Positions 26,133 through 35,285 are shown, counted from the first letter of the stretch. The stretch is DNA of 64,000 nucleotides from Rhodoferax sp. GW822-FHT02A01 (GCF_038784515.1 NZ_CP152376.1:5084001-5148000); one strand, 5' to 3'. Notes: generated by a model not told the origin, from the letters alone. Translations and numbers: made by a program.

Positions 26133-27917
26133 ATGGCAATGGATCGGATTTATTCAACACTCAAGGTTGGCCAACGCCTGTCGGTGGCCTTTGCGCTCAT
26201 CATGGCGCTGTCATTGGTTTCCATGCTGATTGCGATTCAGCGCCTCAGCCAGGTGGGGCAATCCACCCGCGACATGATGGCGGAGCCGCTCAAAGCGGAA
26301 CGGTTGGTTTCGGACTGGAATCGCAATATCGCTGCCGGCGTTCGCCGCACGGCAGCAATTGCCCGCAGCAGCGACCCCGCTTTGGCGGACTACTTCAAGC
26401 AGGATCAGGAAGAGGCCACCAAGATATCCAGTGAGTTGCAAAAGGCGCTGGAACCTCTCATGAATTCTGCCGAAGAGAAGCGCCTGTTCCAGGATATTGC
26501 CGATGTGCGAAAGGCCTTTCTCGATGCACGCAATGAAATCGTCGCACTCAAGAAAGACGGCAAGGCCGATGAGGCCATCAAGCTGATGGACGAGAAGTTC
26601 ACGCCAGCCTCCAAGCTCTATATCAGCAAGTTGGGGGACTTGCTTCAAAACGAGCGTGACCAAGTCAATGCCTTTGCCAAGAAGATCGACCAGAACTACG
26701 AGTCCAGCCGCAATCTGTTGATCGCGCTGGGCGTGATCGGACTGGCCATCAGCGTATTCCTGGCCTGGACGCTGTCCTCCTCCATCACCAAGCCCCTGAC
26801 GCAAGCCAATGCGCTCGCAACACAGGTCGCAGCCGGTGACTTGACTGTGCACATCGATGCCAGCGGTCGCGATGAAATCAGCACCCTGCTACAGAGTCTT
26901 CAAGCCATGCAAGGCAGTCTGGTGCAAGTGGTGAGCAAGGTGCGTGTGGGTTCCGAAGGTGTTGCAACTGCGAGCTCGGAAATCGCCCAGGGCAACCAGG
27001 ACTTGAGTTCGCGCACCGAAAGCCAGGCCAGCGCTTTGGAAGAAACCGCTGCCAGCATGGAAGAACTCTCGAGCACCGTCAACCAGAACGCCGACTCCGC
27101 TCGCCAGGCCAACCAGTTGGCGATCAACGCATCTACCGTCGCCGTACAAGGCGGTGCCGTGGTCGGTCAGGTGGTGGAGACCATGAAAGGCATCAACGAC
27201 TCTTCGCGCAAGATCAGCGACATCATCAGCGTCATCGACGGCATTGCCTTCCAGACCAATATCCTGGCGCTCAACGCTGCGGTGGAAGCAGCGCGTGCGG
27301 GCGAACAGGGCCGCGGCTTTGCCGTGGTCGCCAGCGAAGTGCGCTCCTTGGCCGGACGCTCGGCCGAAGCGGCCAAGGAGATCAAGAGCCTGATCAACGC
27401 CAGCGTGGAACGGGTCGAACAAGGCACCGCACTGGTGGATCAGGCCGGAACCACCATGGCCGAAGTGGTGAGCAGCATTCGCCGCGTCACCGACATCATG
27501 GGAGAGATCAGCTCAGCCAGCAGCGAGCAGGCTGCTGGGGTATCCCAGGTCGGAGAAGCTGTCAACCAGATGGACCAGGTGACCCAGCAGAATGCCGCAC
27601 TGGTTGAGCAGATGGCCGCCGCGGCCAGCAGCCTCAAGTCGCAAGCCCACGATTTGGTGCAGGTGGTCTCTACCTTCAAGCTCTCGGCCAGCGATACCTT
27701 GCAGGTCACGCACCAACGCGCCCCTGCGCCCAAGCCCGCGCCAAAGTCTTTGCCCAAGGCCGTTGCGCAGCCGGGCCGTGCGCCCCAGGCTCTGGCCGGC
27801 AAATCTTCCAAACCTCCCATGGCCAAGGCCAGCGCACCCAAGTCCTTGCCACAACCCAAGGCCGTGGCAACCGCGCAAGCAGCCAAGACGAATGACGATG
27901 AATGGGAGACTTTTTAA
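26133..27917 (+). CDS. Methyl-accepting chemotaxis protein (second of tandem pair)
   Basis: 594-residue chemoreceptor with the same architecture as the first copy: TM1, four-helix-bundle sensor, TM2, HAMP, signalling coiled coil and the DDEWETF docking tail. The sensor (residues about 1-173) is similar but clearly diverged, for instance [12 protein letters not shown] against [12 protein letters not shown]. The following 1,038 bp are essentially identical. The variable linker before the tail also differs (more Pro and Lys here). Two receptors with different sensors and one shared output suggest different ligands feeding the same CheA/CheW. Translation starts at ATG 26133 behind a GAGGGG ribosome binding site. 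Confidence 0.95.
   Translation: MAMDRIYSTLKVGQRLSVAFALIMALSLVSMLIAIQRLSQVGQSTRDMMAEPLKAERLVSDWNRNIAAGVRRTAAIARSSDPALADYFKQDQEEATKISSELQKALEPLMNSAEEKRLFQDIADVRKAFLDARNEIVALKKDGKADEAIKLMDEKFTPASKLYISKLGDLLQNERDQVNAFAKKIDQNYESSRNLLIALGVIGLAISVFLAWTLSSSITKPLTQANALATQVAAGDLTVHIDASGRDEISTLLQSLQAMQGSLVQVVSKVRVGSEGVATASSEIAQGNQDLSSRTESQASALEETAASMEELSSTVNQNADSARQANQLAINASTVAVQGGAVVGQVVETMKGINDSSRKISDIISVIDGIAFQTNILALNAAVEAARAGEQGRGFAVVASEVRSLAGRSAEAAKEIKSLINASVERVEQGTALVDQAGTTMAEVVSSIRRVTDIMGEISSASSEQAAGVSQVGEAVNQMDQVTQQNAALVEQMAAAASSLKSQAHDLVQVVSTFKLSASDTLQVTHQRAPAPKPAPKSLPKAVAQPGRAPQALAGKSSKPPMAKASAPKSLPQPKAVATAQAAKTNDDEWETF
26653..27690 (+). repeat. Direct repeat copy B: homogenised chemoreceptor signalling segment
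   Basis: Partner of 23803-24840 at a constant offset of 2,850 bp with five synonymous differences in 1,038 bp. Recombination between the copies would delete 2,850 bp, including the binding-protein gene, and leave one hybrid receptor. Confidence 0.9.
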
Positions 27918-27929
27918 GGTCCGGCAGGG

Positions 27930-28412
27930 CTACATTGCCGGTGCAGGCAATTGCAGGCACATGAAGACACTGAAAGGGTCTTCCACGTAGTCTGCAAAGG
28001 GACCGCAATAGCCAAAGCCATGGCGCTCATACAGGGCGCGCGCTGGCGCAAAGGCCGGCGCGGTGCCGGTTTCCAGATACAGCCTGTCGTATCCACGATC
28101 CCGCGCCACCTGCACGATGTGCGCCAGCACGCGGGCAGCCACGCCTTTGCGCAGATGGGCCGCCACGGTACGCATGGACTTGACCTCGGCCTGCGTGGCG
28201 TCCAGTTCCTTGAGTGCGCCACAACCCAGCAATGTTTCGCCGTCCCACGCGGACCAGAAGGTGATCTCTGGCTTGCGCAGTCCGTCCAGGTCCAGCGCGT
28301 GCACACTCTCCGGTGGCGAATGCGCGAACATGCTGGCCCTGTGCGCCTGCAACAACGCAATGATTTGCGCGCCGCGCAAATCGTCCTGCCTGATCTGCAT
28401 GGGCGTGCTCAT
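27930..28412 (-). CDS. GNAT-family N-acetyltransferase
   Basis: 160-residue acetyl-CoA-dependent acetyltransferase. The acetyl-CoA pyrophosphate loop is HLRKGVAARVL, preceded by the EVKSMRTV strand and followed by LYLETG and ALYERHGFGYCGPF, the usual strand-5/helix-4 pair. The layout resembles the small stand-alone GNATs of the YafP/PhnO type; the substrate is not predictable. Its ATG overlaps the stop of the U32 protein gene by 4 nt, so the two are co-translated. It ends 12 nt after the stop of the convergent second chemoreceptor gene. Confidence 0.88.
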   Translation of the reverse strand: MSTPMQIRQDDLRGAQIIALLQAHRASMFAHSPPESVHALDLDGLRKPEITFWSAWDGETLLGCGALKELDATQAEVKSMRTVAAHLRKGVAARVLAHIVQVARDRGYDRLYLETGTAPAFAPARALYERHGFGYCGPFADYVEDPFSVFMCLQLPAPAM

Positions 28413-29800
28413 GCGATCACCGCCCTTCGGGGTGCAGGCGCAGGTGCCTGCAGGTAGCGCGCCACAAAGGCACCGACTGCGGTCTGCGGCAGATCGATCC
28501 AGACGGTGTGACCACTGCCCAGCGCGGACTGCACCGGCTCGCCCTCGGCGTTCTGCATGCGCTGGATCTGCACATCAAAGTTGCCACTGGGGTGGATGAT
28601 CTCCAGCGTGTCGCCCACCGAGAACTTGTTGCGGGCATTGACTTGCACCATGCCGCGCGCCGCATCGAAGGCCACTGCGTCCCCCACATAAAGACTGCGA
28701 CCCGATTCGGAATAACCGCGCAGATAGTTCTGGGTTTCTTCGGGCGTGTGGCGCTGGAAGAAGCCGGAGGTATAGCCGCGGTTGGCCAGGCCTTCGAGTT
28801 GCCCCAGCAGGGCCGGGTCCAGCTCGCGTCCAGCCACCGCATCGTCAATCGCCTTGCGGTAGGCCTGGGCGGTTCTGCATACGTAGTAGGGGCTCTTGGT
28901 ACGCCCTTCGATCTTGAGCGAGTCGATGCCGATATCCACCAGCCGCTTGACGTGCTCGATGGCGCGCAGGTCCTTGGAGTTCATCACGTAGGTGCCGTGC
29001 TCATCCTCCTCGATGGGCATATAGCTGCCCGGGCGCTGGCTCTCTTCGATGAGGTAGACGCCGGACGGATGGGCGCTGCCCGAATCCTGCGAGGAAGCGC
29101 CGCAACTGCCACAGCCAGAATCGCGTGCGCCCGCCGCTGTGGGCGTGAGGATGTCGCCGGACGCGTCTTCCACACCCTGCAATGTCTTGTAGTCCCAGCG
29201 ACAGGAGTTGGTGCAGCTGCCCTGGTTGGCGTCGCGGTGGTTGAAGTAGCCCGAGAGCAGGCAGCGGCCCGAGTAGGCGATGCACAGCGCACCGTGCACG
29301 AAGACTTCCAGCTCGGTGTCCGGACATTCCTGGCGGATGCGTTCCACCTGGTCGAGCGAGAGTTCGCGCGACAGGATGACGCGGGCAATGCCCACGCTCT
29401 TCCAGAACTTCACCGCGGCAGAGTTCACCGTATTGGCCTGCACCGATAGGTGGATTTCCATCTCTGGCCAAGCCTCGCGCGCCATCATGATCAAGCCGGG
29501 ATCGGACATGATCATGGCGTCGGGCTTCAAGGCAATGACCGGATTCATATTGGCCACATAGCTCTTGAGCTTGTTGTCGTGCGGATAGATGTTGGACACC
29601 AGATAGAACTTGTTGCCTAGCGCATGGGCCTTGGCGATGCCCTCGCCCAGCGTGGCCAAGTCGCCGAAATCGTTGTTGCGCACGCGCAGGGAATAACGCG
29701 GCTGCCCGGCGTAGACGGCAGTGGCACCAAAGGCAAACGCGGTCTCCAGCATGGACAGAGAACCGGCTGGGGCGAGGAGTTCGGGGGTCTTGACTTGCAT
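28409..29800 (-). CDS. U32-family peptidase-like protein, tRNA 5-hydroxyuridine synthesis (TrhP/YegQ-like)
   Basis: 463-residue protein of the U32 family. The N-terminus LLAPAGSLSMLETAF and AVYAGQPRYSLR are diagnostic, and the GALCIAYSGRCLLSGY and SCTNSCRWDY cysteines probably hold an iron-sulfur cluster. Homologues YegQ/TrhP take part in prephenate-dependent hydroxylation of tRNA wobble uridine. Around residue 225-240 it carries a Gly/Cys/Ser-rich insertion (SGCGSCGASS) that I do not recall from E. coli YegQ. The ATG at 29800 (MQVKTPELLAPAG) is chosen on family grounds. It is co-translated with the GNAT gene and divergent from an SDR gene. Confidence 0.87.
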   Translation of the reverse strand: MQVKTPELLAPAGSLSMLETAFAFGATAVYAGQPRYSLRVRNNDFGDLATLGEGIAKAHALGNKFYLVSNIYPHDNKLKSYVANMNPVIALKPDAMIMSDPGLIMMAREAWPEMEIHLSVQANTVNSAAVKFWKSVGIARVILSRELSLDQVERIRQECPDTELEVFVHGALCIAYSGRCLLSGYFNHRDANQGSCTNSCRWDYKTLQGVEDASGDILTPTAAGARDSGCGSCGASSQDSGSAHPSGVYLIEESQRPGSYMPIEEDEHGTYVMNSKDLRAIEHVKRLVDIGIDSLKIEGRTKSPYYVCRTAQAYRKAIDDAVAGRELDPALLGQLEGLANRGYTSGFFQRHTPEETQNYLRGYSESGRSLYVGDAVAFDAARGMVQVNARNKFSVGDTLEIIHPSGNFDVQIQRMQNAEGEPVQSALGSGHTVWIDLPQTAVGAFVARYLQAPAPAPRRAVIA

Positions 29801-29870
29801 GCTGCGATTATCCCAGCGTCCACTGAAAGGCAAAATGCGGTGCTTCAACCCGGAACCAAGGCGCTGCACC

Positions 29871-30629
29871 ATGAAAAAACACCTCACCATCCTGACCGGC
29901 GCGTCCCGTGGCATGGGACTGGCGCTGGCCGAGCAATTGCTGACCCCAAACGCCCTGCTGCTCTGCATCTCAAGAAACTCCAACACGCAAATGGCTCAAC
30001 AGGCTGGCACCTGCGGCGCCGAGCTGCTGCAGTGGCAGGCTGACCTGAGTGACGCGGCACCTGTGGCGCAGCGGGTAGGCGACTGGCTGTTGGCACTGGA
30101 CACCGATACGCTGGCCAGTGCCACCCTCATCAACAACGCGGGCGTGATTCCGGCGCTCACGCCCTTGCGCGAGGGCGAAGCGACCGAGCTGGCCCGCGCC
30201 CTGCGCGTAGGCCTCGAAGCGCCCATGCTGCTGTGCGGCGCCTTTCTGGGCGCGACCCAGCACTGGGCCCAAGTCCCGCGCAAGGTGCTGAATATTTCCT
30301 CGGGACTGGGTCGTCGCGCCATGGCATCGTCGGGCGCCTACTGCGCGGCCAAAGCTGGCATGGACCATTTCACCCGTTGCCTGGCACTGGAGGAAGCGTT
30401 GCTGCCACACGGCGCGCGCGTCTGCTCATTGGCGCCCGGCGTGATCGATACCGACATGCAGGTACAACTGCGCAGTGCAAATGCCGCACAGTTTCCCGAC
30501 CAGGGTGGTTTTGCCGCCCTCAAAGAAAAAGGCCAGCTCACCAGCCCTGCCGATGCGGCAAGGCGGTTGCTGGCCTATCTGGCCCGACCCGACTTTGGCG
30601 CCGAGCCGGTGGCAGATGTCAGGAACTGA
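29871..30629 (+). CDS. SDR-family oxidoreductase, sepiapterin/benzil reductase-like
   Basis: 252-residue NADP-type short-chain dehydrogenase. TGASRGMG (9-16) is the cofactor loop, with SRNSN after strand 2 suggesting NADP preference. NNAG is at 88-91, the catalytic Ser lies at about 143-144 in NISSG, and Tyr157 and Lys161 are in AYCAAKAGM. APGVIDTDMQ is the post-catalytic loop. The overall pattern, with a short substrate loop, resembles the YueD/sepiapterin-reductase-like group. The ATG at 29871 fits the family start MKKHLTILTG. It ends 2 nt before the convergent thiolase stop, leaving no room for a bidirectional terminator. Confidence 0.86.
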   Translation: MKKHLTILTGASRGMGLALAEQLLTPNALLLCISRNSNTQMAQQAGTCGAELLQWQADLSDAAPVAQRVGDWLLALDTDTLASATLINNAGVIPALTPLREGEATELARALRVGLEAPMLLCGAFLGATQHWAQVPRKVLNISSGLGRRAMASSGAYCAAKAGMDHFTRCLALEEALLPHGARVCSLAPGVIDTDMQVQLRSANAAQFPDQGGFAALKEKGQLTSPADAARRLLAYLARPDFGAEPVADVRN

Positions 30630-30631
30630 AC

Positions 30632-31819
30632 TTACAGACGCTCAAACACGCAGGCAATGCCCTGGCCACCGCCAATGCACATGGTCACCAGGCCGTACTT
30701 GCCGCCAATGCGTTGCAGCTCATAGATCAGCTTGGTGGCGATGAACGCGCCGGAGCAGCCGATGGGATGACCCAGGGCGATGGCACCGCCGTTGGGGTTG
30801 GTCTTGGCCATGTCCAGGCCCAGGCCGCGGGAAACAGCAATGGCTTGTGCGGCAAAAGCTTCGTTGCTTTCGATCACGTCCATCTGGTCCAGTGTCAGGC
30901 CGGCCTTCTTCAGGGCCAACTTGGACGCGGGGATGGGGCCTTCACCCATGATTTCGTTGGGCACACCGGCCACGGCGTAAGACACCAGGCGGGCGATGGG
31001 CTTGTGGCCAGCCGAGGCGGCCACATCAGCATCGGCCAGCACGAAGAAGGCTGCACCGTCGTTGATGCCGGAGGCATTGCCGGCAGTCACGGTACCGCCT
31101 TCCTTCTTGAACGCGGGCTTGAGCTTGGCCAGCGACTCCAGGGTGGTCTCGGGCTTGACGTGTTCGTCGGTGTCGAACACCACTTCGCCCTTGCGGGTCT
31201 TCTTCACGATGGGAACGATCTGGGACTTGAAGCGGCCTTCTGCGATGGCAGCAGCCGCACGGCGGTGCGACTCCACCGACAGTGCGTCCTGCTCTTCACG
31301 GGTGATGCCCCATTTGGTCACCAGGTTTTCTGCCGTCACACCCATGTGGCCCACGCCGAACGGATCGGTCAGGGTGGCCACCATGGTGTCAATCATCTTG
31401 GTGTCGCCCATGCGTGCGCCATTGCGCATGGCAGTGGACAGGTAACCGGCGCGGCTCATGACTTCCACACCGCCACCGATGCCGTATTCGCAGTCGCCCA
31501 GCAGGATGTTCTGTGCCGTAGTGACGATGGCCTGCAGGCCGGAAGAGCACAGGCGGTTGAGCGCCATGGCCACCGACTCATTGGACAGGCCAGCCTGGAT
31601 GGAAGCGACGCGTGCCACATAGGGAAAGCGGCTTTCCGTGGGGATGGTGTTGCCGACAGTCACGTAGTTGATGACCTTGGGGTCCACGCCGGAACGGGCA
31701 ATCGCCTCCTTCATCACGGTGCCGGCCAGCTCGCAGGGCTCGATGTCTGCCAAAGCTCCACCGAAAGTACCAATGGCCGAACGGGCTGCGCCCAACACTA
31801 CAACTTCACGCTTGCTCAT
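30632..31819 (-). CDS. bktB: Acetyl-CoA C-acetyltransferase / beta-ketothiolase (BktB-like)
   Basis: Biosynthetic-type thiolase, 395 residues, which condenses two acyl-CoAs or cleaves 3-ketoacyl-CoA. Catalytic residues are Cys91 (NRLCSSGLQA), His351 (GHPIG) and Cys381 (MCIGGGQG). Long stretches, including VVFDTDEHV and VTAGNASG, match the Cupriavidus beta-ketothiolase BktB pattern better than PhaA. The enzyme may feed polyhydroxyalkanoate synthesis or degrade short ketoacyl-CoAs. GGAGACAAAAC-ATG is a good ribosome binding site. No phaB or phaC lies beside it. The gene stands alone between the convergent SDR and the oxygenase gene upstream. Confidence 0.9.
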   Translation of the reverse strand: MSKREVVVLGAARSAIGTFGGALADIEPCELAGTVMKEAIARSGVDPKVINYVTVGNTIPTESRFPYVARVASIQAGLSNESVAMALNRLCSSGLQAIVTTAQNILLGDCEYGIGGGVEVMSRAGYLSTAMRNGARMGDTKMIDTMVATLTDPFGVGHMGVTAENLVTKWGITREEQDALSVESHRRAAAAIAEGRFKSQIVPIVKKTRKGEVVFDTDEHVKPETTLESLAKLKPAFKKEGGTVTAGNASGINDGAAFFVLADADVAASAGHKPIARLVSYAVAGVPNEIMGEGPIPASKLALKKAGLTLDQMDVIESNEAFAAQAIAVSRGLGLDMAKTNPNGGAIALGHPIGCSGAFIATKLIYELQRIGGKYGLVTMCIGGGQGIACVFERL

Positions 31820-31915
31820 GTTTTGTCTCCTGATTGCTTGAAATGGGTTACGGAAAAAAAGAACAGGTCTGCGGCCGGAAATTCTGATCGTGCTTCCGTA
31901 CCACTGGCTTACATA

Positions 31916-32656
31916 TTAGGCCTCTGACTGAAAACCGCCTGAACGCAAGGTGACAACCAGCGTGTCGCGGTGACCGCTGGGCTCCAGGGGTTGGATGGGC
32001 GTGCTTTCGTGGATCACGCGCGCGTCGTCCAGCAGCAGCACCGACCAGGGCTGCGACAGGGTGAAGCGCTGCCCCTTGGGGCCATCCGCCTCAAACACCC
32101 GGGTTTCGCCACCTTTGACACCCGCGCGCTCCACCATGAAGACAGCCACCATGTCCACCCCATCGCGGTGCGCGCCTTCGGGTGTGGGGCGGCCAATGCC
32201 GTCGGTGGTATCGATGCGGAACTGGTGCGCCTCAACAAACCAGGGTTGCTGCCCCTTGAGGTCCGAGCACACCCGCCCCAGCCAGACCAGCAGTTGCGAC
32301 CAGGCCGGTTGCTCCACCAGTGCGGCGTGCATGGGCTCAAAGTGCCGCTCCAGTCCACCGTGCAGGGCGTTGTATTCCAGCGGTTGCCAGTGCGGACGGT
32401 GCGGCACCTGGGTGGCTTGATCGCCGTTCACCACAAAGCAGCTGTGGCGCCTGCGCCGGTAGCGTCCGCCGTCGCGCAGATAGCCGTCAGGCGGCAAGTC
32501 ATTCCATTCGGGGCGCCAGGCCATCAGCTCCGGCATGGAAGCGTGGCTGAGCTCAGCCACTTGTTCAGCGCTGAGCACGGCAAAACCTTGCAACTGCAAT
32601 ATGCGGCCCAAATCGGCGCTGCGGTCCAGGACAGGGGGCGAAAATGTGAGGGACAT
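31916..32656 (-). CDS. 2OG-Fe(II) oxygenase of the BsmA / L-isoleucine-4-hydroxylase-like family
   Basis: 246-residue double-stranded beta-helix protein of the 2OG-Fe dioxygenase (2OG-Fe_Oxy_2) family. The iron-binding triad is visible as H-x-D in EGAHRDGVDM and the distal His in DDARVIHESTP; RDTLVVTLR carries the likely 2-oxoglutarate Arg. QFRIDTT is the strand before the HxD. Characterised relatives hydroxylate free aliphatic amino acids, so an amino-acid substrate is plausible. The start at 32656 (MSLTFSPP) was taken over a longer frame from 32701. It is divergent from the hemerythrin gene. Confidence 0.85.
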   Translation of the reverse strand: MSLTFSPPVLDRSADLGRILQLQGFAVLSAEQVAELSHASMPELMAWRPEWNDLPPDGYLRDGGRYRRRRHSCFVVNGDQATQVPHRPHWQPLEYNALHGGLERHFEPMHAALVEQPAWSQLLVWLGRVCSDLKGQQPWFVEAHQFRIDTTDGIGRPTPEGAHRDGVDMVAVFMVERAGVKGGETRVFEADGPKGQRFTLSQPWSVLLLDDARVIHESTPIQPLEPSGHRDTLVVTLRSGGFQSEA

Positions 32657-32722
32657 AAAATAGGTGACTGGCGAACAGCCGATCATTATCCGTCGGCCCA
32701 AGCGGCCGATTGCTCAGTGCAC

Positions 32723-32736
32723 GTGACCTACATCAA
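32723..32736 (+). promoter_or_regulatory. FNR/ANR-type operator upstream of hemerythrin-yitT
   Basis: GTGAC-CTAC-ATCAA, nine of ten half-site positions agreeing with TTGAC/T-N4-ATCAA. It is centred at 32729.5. A -41.5 class II site would start transcription near 32771, with a TAAAGT -10-like hexamer at 32759-32764 and a GGAGAAG ribosome binding site at 32780-32786 before the ATG at 32792. The geometry is good for activation under low oxygen. Confidence 0.55.
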
Positions 32737-32791
32737 GGTCTGGCGCCGGCAGACCACGTAAAGTCACCTCCTCAGTTTTGGAGAAGCACAT

Positions 32792-33328
32792 ATGCAAGCA
32801 ACCGCGGACCGTAAGACCATGCAATGGACACCCACCCTGGCGTTGGATATGCCGATGATGGACGACACCCACGAAGAATTTATCGCCCTGCTGGCAGCGG
32901 CCGTGGAAGCGCCCGATGAGACGCTTCTGTCCCGCTGGGCTGAACTGATAGACCACACCCAGGAGCATTTCGACCGTGAGGACCAGTGGATGCAGGCCAC
33001 CGGTTTTTCCGCGGAGAACTGCCACGCAACCCAGCACAACATCATCCTGCAAGTGATGCGTGAAGGCGGCAAGCGTGGCCTGCAAGGCGAACTGGACCTG
33101 GTGCGCCAGATGGCACACGAGCTGGGCCTGTGGTTCGTCAACCATGTGCAAAGCATGGATGCCGGGCTGGCCCTGCATTTGCGTTCTGCCGGCTTTGATC
33201 CAGCCACGGGTGAAATGAGTCAACCATCCGCTCTACCTGCCGAACAGATCCATGGCTGCGGTGGAGGCACTTGTGGCTCATCGGCGGGCGCGCCGGAAGT
33301 GCCGGCCAACACGGCTGTTACAGCCTGA
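32792..33328 (+). CDS. Hemerythrin-domain protein with Gly/Cys-rich tail
   Basis: Non-haem di-iron oxygen-binding protein of 178 residues. The canonical ligand set is visible: His in DDTHEEF, His and Glu in HTQEHFDRED (H-x3-E), the two His in CHATQHN, and His with Asp five later in NHVQSMD. A C-terminal extension of about 40 residues ends with HGCGGGTCGSS, which could bind metal or be structural. Its TGA overlaps the ATG of the YitT-type gene (TGATG), so the two are translationally coupled. The FNR-like box upstream suggests induction at low oxygen. Oxygen storage, delivery or sensing are the possible roles. Confidence 0.9.
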   Translation: MQATADRKTMQWTPTLALDMPMMDDTHEEFIALLAAAVEAPDETLLSRWAELIDHTQEHFDREDQWMQATGFSAENCHATQHNIILQVMREGGKRGLQGELDLVRQMAHELGLWFVNHVQSMDAGLALHLRSAGFDPATGEMSQPSALPAEQIHGCGGGTCGSSAGAPEVPANTAVTA

Positions 33329-33939
33329 TGCAGGACGCCCCCGCCGACCTGCGCCACCGTCCCCATGAGGACGTCCAGGCCCTGATTACGGGCACATTGT
33401 TTGTAGCGCTGGGCGTGGTGATGTTCGGTCGCACCGGACTGCTGACCGGCGGCACGGCGGGCGTTGCGTTCCTGATCCATTACGCCACCGGCTGGAACTT
33501 CGGGCTGGTGTTCTTCCTCATCAACTTGCCCTTCTACGGTCTTGCCTTCCAGCGCATGGGCAGGGTATTCACCCTCAAGACCTTCGTGTCGGTGGCCCTG
33601 CTGGCGAGCATCAGCAACCTGCTGCCGCAGTGGATTTCCCTAGGCGCCATCAACCCCGTGTTTGCCAGTGTGGCCGGTGGTCTGCTCATGGGCACTGGCA
33701 TGCTGATCCTGTTCCGGCACCAGGCCAGCCTGGGCGGCTTCAATGTGCTGGCACTGTATCTGCAGGAGCGCTACGGCTGGCGCGCAGGCTTCATACAGAT
33801 GGGGCTGGACTGCGCCATCGTGGCGCTGGCTTTTGCCGTGACCGACTGGTGGCATATTGCCCTGTCCATTCTGGGCGCCGTGATGCTCAACCAGACCCTG
33901 GCCCTCAACCACCGCAAGGGCCGCTACGTGGCCATCTAA
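33328..33939 (+). CDS. YitT-family membrane protein
   Basis: 203-residue integral membrane protein of the YitT/DUF161 family with five to six predicted helices. Typical motifs are LITGTLFVALGVVMF, TGLLTGGTAGVAFLIHY, NLPFYGLAF, FRHQASLGGFNVLALYL (the family G-G-N-V segment) and a C-terminal VMLNQTLALNHRKG. It lacks the cytoplasmic DUF2179 domain present in longer YitT members. The start is fixed by TGATG overlap with the hemerythrin gene. Its TAA overlaps the stop of the convergent serine hydrolase. Transport substrate is unknown. Confidence 0.88.
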   Translation: MQDAPADLRHRPHEDVQALITGTLFVALGVVMFGRTGLLTGGTAGVAFLIHYATGWNFGLVFFLINLPFYGLAFQRMGRVFTLKTFVSVALLASISNLLPQWISLGAINPVFASVAGGLLMGTGMLILFRHQASLGGFNVLALYLQERYGWRAGFIQMGLDCAIVALAFAVTDWWHIALSILGAVMLNQTLALNHRKGRYVAI

Positions 33940-35141
33940 TCCAGCAACGCAGCGTACACCATGGCCCGAAACCTCGGGCGATAGATGTCACGCTGGTTGG
34001 GTGCCTGGGTCAGCAGAATCGCAAACAGCTCCTTGGCTGGGTCCACGAAGAAGGTGGTTCCACCAATGCCACCCCAGCTGTACAGGCCGGCTGAACCCGG
34101 TTGCGGATCCAGCCCGTCCTGCAGTTTGACGGAAAAGCCCAAGCCGAAGCCCACGCCCTGTGCCAGCATGTAGCCCGAACGCTGGGTGAAGTGCTGGGCC
34201 ATCTGCCCCAGGTGGTCCGTAGTCATGTTGCGCACCGTGTTGGGCATGAGAATGCGATGCCCCTGCAGCTCGCCGCCATTCTGCAGACACTGCAGAAAGC
34301 GGGCGTAGTCGCCCACGGTGGACACTAGGCCAGCGCCACCGGATTCCATGGGATAGGGTTGGCGAATATCAATGAGTTCCACAGGCGCGCCCGTATCGGG
34401 GCACACGGCGAACGGCTCCGCAATGCGGTGTTGCTGCGCTGGCTCCACATGGAAGACGGTGTCCGCCATGCCCAGGGGGTCCAGGATGTTTTGTTGCAGG
34501 AACGCGCCCAGCGTCTGCCCAGTCACGGCTTCGATCAGGCTGCCCAGCAAGTCGGTTGCACGGCTGTAGCCGAAGGTGGTGCCCGGCTCGAACATCAGCG
34601 GCAGGGTGGAAAGCACCTGGGAGAACTCACGATTGGTCTTCTTGCGCGACCACAGGTCGGCTTGTGCATACAGCTGCTGCACCGGCTCGGTTCCTAAAAT
34701 CTCGTAGGTCAGCCCGGAGGTATGGCGCAGCAAGTCCTGCACCGTCGGTGCAATGCGCGGCCTGTGCTTGACGGGTTGCCCATCCACCAGCGAAACCACC
34801 TGCACGTCCGTGAATTCGGGCAGGTACTTCCAGATCGGATCGCCCAACAAAACCCGCCCTTGCTCGGCGAGCATCATCACCGCTACCGAGACAATCGGTT
34901 TGGTCATGGAATAGATGCGAAACAGCGAGTCCGGCGACATGGCAGTGCCGGTGTTCGCATCCTGCATGCCTACGCTGCTTTGGAGCACCACCTTGCCACG
35001 ACGTACCACCATCGCCACCGCACCCGGCAGGTGTCTTCGATTGGAAGCATCCGACAACATGGCGTCGATGCGTTGCAGGCGTGCGGGCACAAAGCCCAAG
35101 GACTCAGGGGCGGCGGTGTCAAACAGTGAGTGGCTGGTCAT
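33936..35141 (-). CDS. Serine hydrolase of the beta-lactamase / EstB esterase family
   Basis: 401-residue penicillin-recognising fold. The nucleophile motif SxxK is SMTK near residue 75. The second motif is YSR (Y-S-N in class C enzymes) in FGYSRATDLLG. The third region is SWGGIGGTTFFVDP where KTG/HTG would stand, a pattern seen in EstB-type esterases and transesterases more than in true beta-lactamases. No signal peptide is visible, so a cytosolic esterase or amidase is more likely than resistance. The ATG at 35141 (MTSHSLFDTAAPESLG) was chosen; the upstream extension is not family-like. Confidence 0.86.
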   Translation of the reverse strand: MTSHSLFDTAAPESLGFVPARLQRIDAMLSDASNRRHLPGAVAMVVRRGKVVLQSSVGMQDANTGTAMSPDSLFRIYSMTKPIVSVAVMMLAEQGRVLLGDPIWKYLPEFTDVQVVSLVDGQPVKHRPRIAPTVQDLLRHTSGLTYEILGTEPVQQLYAQADLWSRKKTNREFSQVLSTLPLMFEPGTTFGYSRATDLLGSLIEAVTGQTLGAFLQQNILDPLGMADTVFHVEPAQQHRIAEPFAVCPDTGAPVELIDIRQPYPMESGGAGLVSTVGDYARFLQCLQNGGELQGHRILMPNTVRNMTTDHLGQMAQHFTQRSGYMLAQGVGFGLGFSVKLQDGLDPQPGSAGLYSWGGIGGTTFFVDPAKELFAILLTQAPNQRDIYRPRFRAMVYAALLD

Positions 35142-35285
35142 TCGGATTTTCCAATGTGGAGGCGTATGGCATGTTTTCTGCTTTTGGAAATTTACCAAGA
35201 GTTTGCGGCAAATTAGCTCATAACTATTTTGCATAATTTTCAAGAGTAAACCCTGAGCGTAGGGCAAGTAACATGCCGCTACATT

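Noticed and set aside
25846..26160. Minus-strand 104-residue frame before the second chemoreceptor
   Set aside because: Overlaps the receptor start and its upstream region, and has no recognisable domain or credible start signal.
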